This document shows positions 30,604-38,638 of a stretch of 64,000 nucleotides of DNA, piece after piece. The DNA lies in the NCBI RefSeq assembly GCF_900111905.1, contig NZ_FOKM01000003.1:248001-312000 (forward strand). The letters run 5' to 3'. Positions within the stretch are counted from its first letter, which is position 1. Every line of letters begins with the position of its first letter. The notes beneath the pieces are model-generated. The model was not told where the DNA came from, did not search any database, and saw only the letters and a program-made list of their open reading frames with translations. This DNA is from Rhizobium sp. NFR07 (GTDB lineage Bacteria > Pseudomonadota > Alphaproteobacteria > Rhizobiales > Rhizobiaceae). Made by a program: the position numbers and the translations under genes.

Positions 30604-31844
30604 GCACGGTCACCGTCACGATCGACCGGCTGGGCGCCCAGGGCCACGGCATTGCCGATGGCGAGGACGGTCCGGTCTATGTGCCCCACGCGCTGCCCGG
30701 CGAAGTGATTGCAATTGCCCGCAACGGCGATCACGGCACGGTCATGTCGACCTCCAACCCTTCCCCGGACCGGATAGAGCCGGTCTGTCGGCATTTCGAT
30801 CCCGATCGCGATGCCTGCGGCGGCTGTTCGCTGCAACATCTGGCAGCCCCCGCCTATCTGGCCTTCAAGCGCGGACTGGTCGTCGATGCGCTGAAGTCGC
30901 GCGGCCTGACGCCCGAGGTCGGCGATGTGATTGCCTGCCATCCGGGTGAGCGCCGCCGCACCACGTTCTCGGTGCGCAAGACCGAGAAGGAACTGCTGCT
31001 CGGCTTCAATCGCGCCGAGACCAACCATATCGTCTCCATCGAGGAATGTCCCATCGCCTCGCCCGGCATCGTGGCGAGGCTTCCCGCAATCCGCACCGTC
31101 GCGGCTGCGCTGGCGGTCGGCTCGGAAACCTTCCGGCTTACCGTGCTGGAGACGCTGTCCGGTCTGGACCTTGCAGCCGAAGGATTGAAAAAGCTCGAGG
31201 ACAAGCAGCGCCGCAGCGTTACAGAGGCTGTCCTGTCGCTCAAGGGGATTGCGCGCGTATCCGTCAATGGCGAAGTCGTTCTCGAGCCGGTGAAGCCGAT
31301 GATCGATTTCGGCGGTGTGCAGGTATCGCCGCCCTCCGGCGCCTTCACCCAGGCGACCAAGCCTGCGGAAGACGCGATGGCGGAGCTGGTCCTTACGCAT
31401 CTCGGCAAGGCGAAGCGCGTCATCGACTTGTTTTCCGGATCCGGCACCTTCTCGCTGCGGATAGCCCGCAAGGCGAAAGTGCATGCGGTCGAGGGCGAGG
31501 ACAAGGCGATAAAGGCGCTCGACGCCGCTGCCCGCAACACGCAGGGTCTCAAGCCGGTAACCGTGGAAAAGCGCGATTTGTATCGCCGGCCCATGACGGC
31601 GCAGGAGCTTAAGGTCTATGACGCCGCAGTCTTCGATCCGCCACGCGCCGGCGCCGAAGTGCAGGTGAAGGAAATCGCCCGCTCCGGCATCAAGACCATC
31701 GCCGCGGTCAGCTGCAACCCCGCTACGCTGGCGCGGGATCTGAGGATCCTCGTCGATGCCGGATACCGCATCCAGTCGGTCACGCCGATCGACCAGTTCC
31801 TGTGGTCGACCCATGTCGAGGCGGTGGCGCTACTGACGAAGTAA
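30600..31844 (+). CDS. TrmA/RlmD-like class I SAM-dependent RNA (uracil-5-)methyltransferase
   Basis: The 414-residue protein has an N-terminal TRAM-like segment (IDRLGAQGHGIADGEDGPVYV). A cysteine cluster suited to an iron-sulfur centre follows (CRHFDPDRDACGGCSLQHL), with a later Cys in IEECPIASPG. The SAM-binding strand is VIDLFSGSGTFSLRIA, and the catalytic motif VSCNPATLARD holds the nucleophilic Cys. It methylates uracil-5 in rRNA or tRNA; which position is not readable. Its ATG overlaps the tlyA stop. Confidence 0.87.
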   Translation: MSTVTVTIDRLGAQGHGIADGEDGPVYVPHALPGEVIAIARNGDHGTVMSTSNPSPDRIEPVCRHFDPDRDACGGCSLQHLAAPAYLAFKRGLVVDALKSRGLTPEVGDVIACHPGERRRTTFSVRKTEKELLLGFNRAETNHIVSIEECPIASPGIVARLPAIRTVAAALAVGSETFRLTVLETLSGLDLAAEGLKKLEDKQRRSVTEAVLSLKGIARVSVNGEVVLEPVKPMIDFGGVQVSPPSGAFTQATKPAEDAMAELVLTHLGKAKRVIDLFSGSGTFSLRIARKAKVHAVEGEDKAIKALDAAARNTQGLKPVTVEKRDLYRRPMTAQELKVYDAAVFDPPRAGAEVQVKEIARSGIKTIAAVSCNPATLARDLRILVDAGYRIQSVTPIDQFLWSTHVEAVALLTK

Positions 31845-31855
31845 ACCGGCGGCCG

Positions 31856-32611
31856 CTATCGCCGCATGAAGGCCTCGAAGGCGGCGCGGGCTTCAGCGCT
31901 TTTCAGCCGCGTCGAGAAATGAACCAGCTCCTCGTCCATCCGGGCGAGGATTTCGTCGCGCGGACCGCGGACGAGATCGCGGGCGATCTTCAGCGCCTGC
32001 GGTGGTTTTTTGGCAAGAGTGGCGGCCACCGCCAGCGTTTCGGCCTTCACAGCGTCCGGCTCGACCACCTTCCAGACAAGCCCTGCCTCAAGGGCCGCCT
32101 CGGCCGAGAAGCCCTCGCCGGCGACCAGAAGTGCGAATGCCCGTTGGTGGCCCATGACCCGCGGCGCGAGCAGGCTGGAGGCCGCTTCCGGTACCAGCGC
32201 CAGATCGACGAAAGGCGTCCTGAACATGCTGCGGTTCGAAGCCACTGTCATGTCGCAATGGAGGTTGAGTGTCGTCCCTATGCCGATCGCAAGGCCATCG
32301 ACGCCAGAGACGAGCGGCTTTTCGGCAAGGGCCAGCGCCTTGATGAAGACGGCAGCGGCCGGCGCTTCCGTCGTGCCCGACATGGCGTGAGCGAGAAAAT
32401 CGCCCATGTCGTTGCCGGCCGAGAAGCAGCCCTCGGTGCCGAGAAAGACGACCGCCCTCAACGCCTCGTCGGTATTGGCCTCTTCAAGCGCTGCCGTCAT
32501 GCGGTGATACATGGCGGCCGTGATGGCGTTCTTCTTTTCCGGCCGGTTGAAGCGAATGACCATGACGCCCGGATAGGCTTCGGGGCGCTCGACGATGATG
32601 TGTTCGGTCAC
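31856..32611 (-). CDS. Enoyl-CoA hydratase/crotonase family protein
   Basis: From GTG at 32611 (GAGGA upstream) the product has 251 residues. The crotonase oxyanion-hole segments GCFSAGNDMGDF and KPLVSGVDGLAIGIGTT are clear. The catalytic glutamates of classical hydratases are not obviously in place (VPEAASSLL), so it could be a hydratase or an isomerase. It follows the acyl-CoA dehydrogenase gene by ten bases and probably acts in the same acyl-CoA oxidation pathway. Confidence 0.85.
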   Translation of the reverse strand: MTEHIIVERPEAYPGVMVIRFNRPEKKNAITAAMYHRMTAALEEANTDEALRAVVFLGTEGCFSAGNDMGDFLAHAMSGTTEAPAAAVFIKALALAEKPLVSGVDGLAIGIGTTLNLHCDMTVASNRSMFRTPFVDLALVPEAASSLLAPRVMGHQRAFALLVAGEGFSAEAALEAGLVWKVVEPDAVKAETLAVAATLAKKPPQALKIARDLVRGPRDEILARMDEELVHFSTRLKSAEARAAFEAFMRR

Positions 32612-32621
32612 GGTTAAGTCC

Positions 32622-34412
32622 TCAATCCAGAACAGCGCGAGCTGCGGCGAGGCTCGCACTTCCAGCGATGACCCGGTCCTTCAGCGCAGAGGTTTCGGCG
32701 AGCAGGTTTTCGGCCATGAAGCGGCAGAGGCTGGCGCGCTTGTCGCCCTCTCCGTTATCGACCGCGACGAGGCCGCCCTTGGCGAGATAGGTTCCGGTGA
32801 GGACGAGACCGAAGAGCCGTTGATAGGGCGTGGCACCGGCCAGCGCGTCGGCCGCGCGGCCCTCGGCCTGCGCTTCCAGAAGCCAGGCGGTGGCACTCTC
32901 CAGCGCGGTGATGGCGGCGCGCAGGCGAATGCCGGTCTCGCCGAAGGCATCATCGTTGCGGGCGGCGACTTCCTCCGCCACGTCCTTCAGCTCGGCGATG
33001 AGACCGCGAACCTGATCGCCATTCGACAGTGGCAGCTTGCGGGTGACGAGGTCGATCGCCTGGATGCCGTTGGTGCCCTCGTAGATCGGCGCGATCCGGG
33101 CATCGCGCAGGTAACGCGCCGCGCCCGTCTCCTCGATGAAGCCCATGCCGCCATGGACCTGGATGCCGAGAGAGGCAACTTCGACGCCGATATCGGTCGA
33201 GAAGGATTTTGCGATCGGCGTCAGCAGCGCAGCGCGCTCGGCCCAGTGGCGGGCGGTCTCGCCCTCCGTGTGATGGGACATGTCGGTGGCGTAGGCGCAG
33301 GCGTAGCAGATGGCGCGCGCCCCTTGCGTCAGCGCCCTCATGGTCAGCAGCATCTGGGCGACATCCGGGTGGTCGATGATCGGGCTCATCGAATTCCCAG
33401 TTTCGGCAGACCATCCCGGCGCCTTGCCCTGGGTTCGCTCCCTGGCGTAGGCGATCGCCTTCTGGGTGGCGGCCTCGGCAATCGCGACGCCCTGGATGCC
33501 GACGGCAAGGCGGGCATTGTTCATCATCGTGAACATGCAGGCGAGGCCCTTGTTTTCCTCGCCGACCAGATAGCCAACCGCACCGTTCTCCGTGCCAAAC
33601 TTGCCGTCGCCATAGATCATCGTGCAGGTCGGCGAACCGTGGATGCCGAGCTTGTGCTCTATCGAGTGACAGAACACGTCGTTGCGTTCGCCGAGCGACC
33701 CATCCTCATTCACCAGGAATTTCGGCACGAGGAAGAGCGAGATGCCGCGCGTGCCGGCCGGCGCATCGGGCAGACGCGCGAGAACCAGATGGATGATGTT
33801 GTCGGCCGCATCGTGCTCGCCCCAGGTGATGAATATCTTCTGGCCGAAAATGCGGTAGCTGCCGTCGTCGCTGCGCTCGGCGCGGCTCTTCAGCACGCCG
33901 AGATCCGAACCGGCATGGGGCTCGGTCAGGTTCATCGTGCCGGTCCACTCGCCGGAGACCGTCTTTTCCAGATAGGTCGCCTTCAGCGCCTCAGAGCCGT
34001 GGGTGGCCAGCGCATCGATCGCGCCCATGGTCAGCGTCGGCGCCAGCGCAAACGCCATGGAGGCGGAGTTCCACATTTCCAGCGTCGCGACATTCAGCAT
34101 ATGCGGCAGGTTCTGGCCGCCATAGGCCTCCGGCGCGGTCAGCCCGTTCCAGCCGCCTTCCCGCCAATGACGGTAGAGTTCGACCCAGCCGGCCGGCGTC
34201 GTCACCACGCCATCGGCAAGCGTCGCGCCTTCGCGGTCACCGCTTTCGCCGAGCGGCGCCATTTCGCCGGAGGCAAAGCGTCCCGCCTCTTCAAGGATCG
34301 CATCGACCAGATCGCCGCTCAGGTCGCCGAAGCGTCCTTCCTCGAGCGCAGAGCCCAGGCCGGCGATATGGTTCAGGGTGAAGGCAATCTCCTCCACGGG
34401 GGCGCTGTACAT
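32622..34412 (-). CDS. Acyl-CoA dehydrogenase (long, C-terminally extended type)
   Basis: The 596-residue flavoprotein starts MYSAPVEEIAFTLNHI. It carries MNLTEPHAGSDLG for substrate and FAD contact, FITWGEHDAADNIIHLVLAR, and the catalytic base region APIYEGTNGIQAIDL. The roughly 150-residue C-terminal extension places it with the long DmdC/FadE5-like acyl-CoA dehydrogenases. The chain-length preference is unknown. It is the promoter-proximal gene of a two-gene operon, with a LiuR-like inverted repeat just upstream. Confidence 0.87.
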   Translation of the reverse strand: MYSAPVEEIAFTLNHIAGLGSALEEGRFGDLSGDLVDAILEEAGRFASGEMAPLGESGDREGATLADGVVTTPAGWVELYRHWREGGWNGLTAPEAYGGQNLPHMLNVATLEMWNSASMAFALAPTLTMGAIDALATHGSEALKATYLEKTVSGEWTGTMNLTEPHAGSDLGVLKSRAERSDDGSYRIFGQKIFITWGEHDAADNIIHLVLARLPDAPAGTRGISLFLVPKFLVNEDGSLGERNDVFCHSIEHKLGIHGSPTCTMIYGDGKFGTENGAVGYLVGEENKGLACMFTMMNNARLAVGIQGVAIAEAATQKAIAYARERTQGKAPGWSAETGNSMSPIIDHPDVAQMLLTMRALTQGARAICYACAYATDMSHHTEGETARHWAERAALLTPIAKSFSTDIGVEVASLGIQVHGGMGFIEETGAARYLRDARIAPIYEGTNGIQAIDLVTRKLPLSNGDQVRGLIAELKDVAEEVAARNDDAFGETGIRLRAAITALESATAWLLEAQAEGRAADALAGATPYQRLFGLVLTGTYLAKGGLVAVDNGEGDKRASLCRFMAENLLAETSALKDRVIAGSASLAAARAVLD

Positions 34413-34462
34413 GTGATCCTCCTCATCAGCCGTGCAGCCTGCCATTGCGGCAGCTTCTATCT

Positions 34463-34490
34463 TTTACGTAAACGTAAATGCGATTGTCAA
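34463..34490 (-). promoter_or_regulatory. Promoter with LiuR-like operator upstream of acyl-CoA dehydrogenase
   Basis: On the minus strand a TTGACA -35 hexamer (34490-34485) is followed directly by TTTACGTTTACGTAAA (34478-34463). This is an inverted repeat with 7-base arms TTTACGT/ACGTAAA. It resembles sites of MerR-type LiuR regulators of branched-chain amino acid and fatty acid degradation; the regulator itself is not in this window. Confidence 0.5.
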
Positions 34491-34608
34491 TTCTCTGTTC
34501 CTGCTGTCACCGAGGCAGGGAGTTTGGGCATCAACCGTTCATACGTCGAGGCTAAAGATTCTTTTTCGAGTTTGGCGTACAAGGCGAGAAGACAGAGGAA
34601 TGATGCCC

Positions 34609-35613
34609 ATGGATACGCCGCCGCTGATGACGCCTGCCATTCCGGGTCTCGTCTGGGCCTATCGCTTCGACGGGCCGACGCGCTCCTGCGCCCGGCTGCC
34701 GCTGGAGACGACAGTCAACGACCTGAATGTCGAAGAAGGCTTTCTGTGGCTGCATCTCAACCTCGCCGACAGCCGCGTGCCGGCCTTTCTCGAAAGCCTG
34801 CCCGACCTGACGCCGCCCGCGCTTTCGGCGCTTACCACCCGCGACACCCATGCGGCGGTGATCCTCGACGAGCAGCTCATCTACGGCACGCTGATCGATT
34901 TCCAGAAGGAATTCGCCAGCGAGACGCGCGATATCGGCTGGCTGCACTTCTTCGTCTCGGAGAGGATCATCATCACCACGAGGCTCCAGCCGCTCCGGTC
35001 CATCGACCGCCTCAAGGTGGCAGTGGAGAAGAACGCGGGCCGCTACAAGCGCCCCATAGATGTGTTCGAGACGCTGGTGGCGGAATTCCAGCGCACTCTC
35101 ATCGCCCTCGTCATGGAATTGACGGAAGAGCTGAACCTGATCGAGGACTTCGTCTACGACAATGCACCGCGGGACGAGCGCCGGCGGCTGGCGCCAGTGC
35201 GGCGCACCGTCGTCAGGCTGCACCGGCACCTGCGCACGATCCTGACGCTGATGCGGCGCGCGGCGGCGTCCGACGAGGACGACATGCCCGTCGGCTTCGA
35301 TGATGCGGCGGCACGGCTGATCAGCCGGCTGGAGGCGGTGGATCACGATGTCTATGCCCTGCAGGAACGGGCGCGGCTGCTGCATGAGGAAATCGATTCC
35401 AAGCTTTCCTCGGAAACCAACCGGCACCTCTACATCCTGTCGCTGATGACGGCCTTCCTGCTGCCGCCGTCGCTGGTCACCGGCTTCTTCGGAATGAACA
35501 CGTCATCGCTTCCCTTTGCCGAGGGCATTCATGGGACAGCGTTTGCCTTCGGTGCGATCGTGCTGTCGGTCGCAGCCGCCTGGTGGCTGCTGCGACGCGT
35601 GGGGATCCTCTAA
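34609..35613 (+). CDS. zntB: CorA/ZntB-family divalent metal transporter
   Basis: The product has about 334 residues. A long cytoplasmic alpha/beta and helical region is followed by two C-terminal membrane helices (LYILSLMTAFLLPPSLVTGFFG and a final AFAFGAIVLSVAAAWWLL). The CorA signature GMN is present, in GMNTSSLPFAEG, and the spacing fits ZntB, which moves zinc with protons. Start codons at 34600, 34603 and 34609 are in frame; GAGG at 34595-34598 is best spaced for 34609. Confidence 0.82.
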   Translation: MDTPPLMTPAIPGLVWAYRFDGPTRSCARLPLETTVNDLNVEEGFLWLHLNLADSRVPAFLESLPDLTPPALSALTTRDTHAAVILDEQLIYGTLIDFQKEFASETRDIGWLHFFVSERIIITTRLQPLRSIDRLKVAVEKNAGRYKRPIDVFETLVAEFQRTLIALVMELTEELNLIEDFVYDNAPRDERRRLAPVRRTVVRLHRHLRTILTLMRRAAASDEDDMPVGFDDAAARLISRLEAVDHDVYALQERARLLHEEIDSKLSSETNRHLYILSLMTAFLLPPSLVTGFFGMNTSSLPFAEGIHGTAFAFGAIVLSVAAAWWLLRRVGIL

Positions 35614-35625
35614 GCCAACAAAGAA

Positions 35626-35649
35626 AAACCCGCGCCGGAGCGCGGGTTT
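35626..35649. terminator. Bidirectional terminator between zntB and BA14K gene
   Basis: A perfect 10-bp stem AAACCCGCGC/GCGCGGGTTT with loop CGGA lies 12 bases after the zntB stop and 37 bases beyond the convergent BA14K stop. The flanking A- and T-runs allow it to work on both strands. Confidence 0.85.
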
Positions 35650-35686
35650 GTCTTGTTCCAGTAGGCCTTTATCGGAAGCCGGACCC

Positions 35687-36190
35687 TCAATAGTAGGGCG
35701 AGTAGCACTGCTGGCGCGGGCCGTTATAGGGCTGGAACGTGTTCGAATAGGAATCATACGAGCGATAACGCCCGGCGCAGTATTCGTAGTGGCGCGGATT
35801 GAGGCCACCGCCGCTGCGATAGACCGGCGCGGGTGCCGGCTCGACGTAACGCGGTGCCGCGATCGCGCCGCCGATGATCGCACCGGCGCCGAAGGCCGCC
35901 AGCGGATACCAGTAGCCGTCGCTGTGACGGCGGTAGCCATCACGATAACCGTGATAACCGCGATAGCCGCCATACCAGCCACGACGTGGACCGCCGTAAT
36001 AACCACGGCGCGGGCCATCCCAGCCGCGGCGGGGGCCGCCATAGTGCCGGTAATACTGGACGTTGGTCACATCGGAGGCCACAGGTGCGTTCTGCACGGC
36101 CGGCAGCGGAAGCGCCTGGGCCGAACCCAGCGAACCTGCCAGAACGACCGCGGAGACCGCAGCAACGGCGAGTTTCTTGAACAGAGTCAT
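35687..36190 (-). CDS. BA14K family secreted protein (copy 1)
   Basis: The 167-residue product starts [20 protein letters not shown] with a signal peptide cleaved near AQA-LP. The mature part has a Tyr/Gly/Arg-rich repeat ([22 protein letters not shown]), a hydrophobic glycine zipper [19 protein letters not shown], and the C-terminal BA14K core [34 protein letters not shown] with two cysteines. The family name comes from a Brucella 14-kDa immunoreactive protein with lectin-like properties. GGAGA lies 7 bases before the ATG. A paralogue lies directly upstream. Confidence 0.85.
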   Translation of the reverse strand: MTLFKKLAVAAVSAVVLAGSLGSAQALPLPAVQNAPVASDVTNVQYYRHYGGPRRGWDGPRRGYYGGPRRGWYGGYRGYHGYRDGYRRHSDGYWYPLAAFGAGAIIGGAIAAPRYVEPAPAPVYRSGGGLNPRHYEYCAGRYRSYDSYSNTFQPYNGPRQQCYSPYY

Positions 36191-36371
36191 TTCATATTCT
36201 CCATTCCGTGGTTGTTGCGACCAGATGGCGCCCGATGCGCCGATGATCGCCGGTATGATGATCCCGTTTCTCCAGGAGGCTAGGATTTTCATCCTGAACC
36301 GCCGATTAACAGCGGGATCATCAAAGGCCCGGCCGCGGATCCGGCCGGGTCAAAAGCTCACCGACAGGGGC

Positions 36372-36839
36372 TCACCTGTAAGGCGAGTTGCACGAGCGAC
36401 GAACGCCCGGGCTCGAGACATAGGTGTTGTCGTATGCGCGATAGGTCCGGTAACGGTCGGCGCACCACTGGACGTGACGGCTGCCACCCGAAGCACGCGG
36501 CGGGCTTGCGACGGCGCCGCCGATGATGGCCCCTGTCGCAAACGCGGCCAGCGGGAACCAGTAGCCGTTGTGGTAACGATAGCCGCGACGACGCTCACGA
36601 TAACCGCGATGGCCATTGTAATAGCCTTCGCGATATACGCGGCGGTCATGGCGATAGTGGCGGCGCTCATCGCGATGGCGGAACTGGACCTCAGTCACCT
36701 GACCGGCAGAGCTGGCAGAGGAAGCCGCCGCCGGGACCGGCATCGGCGAAACGGGCGTTGCGGAAGCCGGGACAAAGCTCGAAGCGAGCACAGCAGCGGC
36801 CGTCAGCGCAGTAGCAAGGCGCATGCGAAATGCGGTCAT
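36372..36839 (-). CDS. BA14K family secreted protein (copy 2)
   Basis: This 155-residue paralogue of the neighbouring gene has the same organisation: a signal peptide ending near ASA-TP, an Arg/Tyr-rich region ([25 protein letters not shown]), the glycine zipper [19 protein letters not shown], and the BA14K end [34 protein letters not shown]. The two genes are a tandem duplication that has diverged in the linker. This copy alone has a perfect general-stress sigma promoter upstream. Confidence 0.85.
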   Translation of the reverse strand: MTAFRMRLATALTAAAVLASSFVPASATPVSPMPVPAAASSASSAGQVTEVQFRHRDERRHYRHDRRVYREGYYNGHRGYRERRRGYRYHNGYWFPLAAFATGAIIGGAVASPPRASGGSRHVQWCADRYRTYRAYDNTYVSSPGVRRSCNSPYR

Positions 36840-36873
36840 TCGGGGTGTTTCCTTATGTAGACTAGCCGTCTAC

Positions 36874-36898
36874 AACGAAAGACACCCCGATTTGTTCC
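36874..36898 (-). promoter_or_regulatory. EcfG-type (general stress sigma) promoter of BA14K copy 2
   Basis: On the minus strand GGAAC (36898-36894) and CGTT (36877-36874) are separated by exactly 16 bases. The site ends 34 bases before the start codon at 36839, with AAGGAA as the ribosome-binding site in between. Confidence 0.75.
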
Positions 36899-36913
36899 CT
36901 ATGCCCGAAAGAC

Positions 36914-38158
36914 TTAGGCGACAGCGTAAAGCTTGCTCTCGTCGCCCTGCAGCCGGTCGATCATGAAGTTCGAATACCATTCGACAAACTGCATGACACC
37001 ACCTTCATGGGCCTCGGAATACGGGCCCGGCTCATAGGCCGGCGAGCGGATGCCGAAGGCATTTTCCTCGACGATCTGGCGGTCCTGGTCGTTGGTCATG
37101 TTCCAGACATGGGTCAGTTCGTCGACATTGTAGTCGACGCCTTCGACCGCATCCTTGTGGACCAGCCATGTCGTGGTGACGGCCGTTTCCTCCGGTCCGA
37201 TCGGGATGACGCGGAAGGAGATCGCGTGGTCGACCAGCATGTGGTTCCAGGTCGTCGGATAATGGAAGAGCAGCATCGTGCCAATATGGGAAATCGTCAC
37301 GTCGTCGGAGAGCGACCTGAGGACCGCGGGCCGGCCGTTCATCGTGTAGCTTTCGGCATCCTCGACGAGCGGCATGCGGGCGACACGGAACTGACCGTCC
37401 GGCGACATGTTGAACGTGCTCGGCAGGCCGGCGGCCTCGCAGCGGCTCCAGTGTTCGGAAATGAACGGATCGTCGCCGGCACCCTGGACACCGGTTGCGG
37501 TCGGCGCTTCCGGATAGGTGCGGCATAGTTCGGGATGATTGCCGGCGCAGTGATAGCACTCGCGGTTGTTTTCCCAGACGAGCTTCCAGTTGCCTTTCTC
37601 GACAATGGTGTTCTTGGCGGCGACCTTGGTCTCCGACAGGCGATGCGGCGCCATGTAGGGTTCCACGGTGGCGCGAACCGGCGCGAAATCAGGGGCCTCC
37701 TGGGCAACGCAGACAAAGATGTAACCGGCAACGACCTGGCAGTGGACCGGCTTCAGGCCGAATTTCTTCTTGTCGAAATCCTCGCCCATGTGGCGGGCCG
37801 ACATCAGCGAGCCGTCGTGCTGGTAGGTCCACTGGTGATAGGGACAGACAAGGCGGGTGGCCGAGCCTGTCTCCTTGGTGCAGACACGATGGCCGCGATG
37901 GCGACAGGTGTTGTGAAAGGCGCGGATATCGCCCTCGCGGGTGCGGATGACGAGGATCGGGTAGTCGCCGAGCTGCAGGGTGAAATACTGGCCGGCCTTC
38001 TCGACTTCGCAGTCATGGCCGACGAACAGCCAGTCGCGATACCAGATCATCTCCAGATCGAGCTTGTAGTAATCCTGGTCGATGTAGAAGGGCTGCTCAA
38101 GGCTGAAGCCTTCGCGACGGTTCTTCAGCTGCCGCAGAACCTGATTATGAATGTCCAT
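36914..38158 (-). CDS. Rieske-type aromatic-ring/betaine oxygenase alpha subunit (GbcA-like)
   Basis: The 414-residue oxygenase has an N-terminal Rieske [2Fe-2S] domain with CRHRGHRVC and CPYHQW (Cys-x-His, Cys-x2-His). Its catalytic domain has the mononuclear iron ligands in ENNRECYHCAGNHPEL. The sequence around WKLVWENNRECYHC is typical of N-demethylating oxygenases such as glycine betaine monooxygenase GbcA and stachydrine demethylase. That substrate class is an inference. No reductase partner (GbcB) gene is adjacent. A cobalamin riboswitch lies in its leader. GAGGAAGC is the ribosome-binding site. Confidence 0.8.
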   Translation of the reverse strand: MDIHNQVLRQLKNRREGFSLEQPFYIDQDYYKLDLEMIWYRDWLFVGHDCEVEKAGQYFTLQLGDYPILVIRTREGDIRAFHNTCRHRGHRVCTKETGSATRLVCPYHQWTYQHDGSLMSARHMGEDFDKKKFGLKPVHCQVVAGYIFVCVAQEAPDFAPVRATVEPYMAPHRLSETKVAAKNTIVEKGNWKLVWENNRECYHCAGNHPELCRTYPEAPTATGVQGAGDDPFISEHWSRCEAAGLPSTFNMSPDGQFRVARMPLVEDAESYTMNGRPAVLRSLSDDVTISHIGTMLLFHYPTTWNHMLVDHAISFRVIPIGPEETAVTTTWLVHKDAVEGVDYNVDELTHVWNMTNDQDRQIVEENAFGIRSPAYEPGPYSEAHEGGVMQFVEWYSNFMIDRLQGDESKLYAVA

Positions 38159-38203
38159 GTGCTTCCTCGCAAATCAAGCAAGCGGACAGGGCATGGACAA
38201 GCC

Positions 38204-38222
38204 GGCGGGAAGCTTCCCCGCC
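38204..38222 (-). promoter_or_regulatory. Leader hairpin between riboswitch and Rieske oxygenase start
   Basis: On the minus strand GGCGGG and CCCGCC flank GAAGCTT, giving a 6-bp GC stem without a T-run. The sequence GCTTCC within it is complementary to GGAAGC in the ribosome-binding site (38161-38168). It could belong to the riboswitch expression platform; this is inference only. Confidence 0.35.
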
Positions 38223-38261
38223 CATTCTCGTCCCGAGCGCCCTCCGCGACCGGTCTAAACT

Positions 38262-38460
38262 ACGGCTCAGGCTGGTTTCCGGGCTGAGGAGTTGTCCCTT
38301 TCGGAACTGCATGGCACCTTCCCGGGCGGCCGTTCGGCTCTGTCCCAGTGGCTTACGCCATGCCTCAAACTCCACCACCGTTGCGGGGGCAGCGCCGGTT
38401 GGATCTCATCGACCCGCCGGCTTCCCAATTCTCCACCTTCCCTAGCAAGGCGGCACCATG
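38262..38460 (-). promoter_or_regulatory. Cobalamin (B12) riboswitch
   Basis: Reading the minus strand, the landmarks occur in the right order. They are GGTGCC (38457-38452), CTAGGGAA, GCTGCCCCCGCAAC (38393-38380), GCCACTGGG (38352-38344), CCGGGAAGGTGCC and the B12 box CAGCCCGGAAACCAGCC (38286-38270). The element is about 200 nt, normal for this class. The only downstream gene on this strand is the GbcA-like oxygenase, whose start is about 100 bases beyond the B12 box. On the opposite strand it has no meaning. Confidence 0.92.
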
Positions 38461-38638
38461 AGCTTGCTCCCATTTAAGCGGCAGGACACCCTGTCGCATA
38501 GGCGACATTGCGACATCGGACACTGCATTGGCGACGAGGCCGTCTTGCGATCCCGGAACACAATGGCAGCCGGTGAAACCCGTTGTTAAGATCTCGCTAA
38601 TAGAATCGCCTGCGAATCCACGAGGAAGGCCCGCGCAG

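Noticed and set aside
32595..35303. A 902-codon plus-strand frame over the acyl-CoA dehydrogenase
   Set aside because: It is antisense to the dehydrogenase and then enters a wrong frame of zntB. No start signal or domain supports it.
38262..38460. Riboswitch acting on the plus-strand gene at 38639
   Set aside because: All cobalamin landmarks read in the correct order only on the minus strand, so it cannot control the plus-strand gene in cis.
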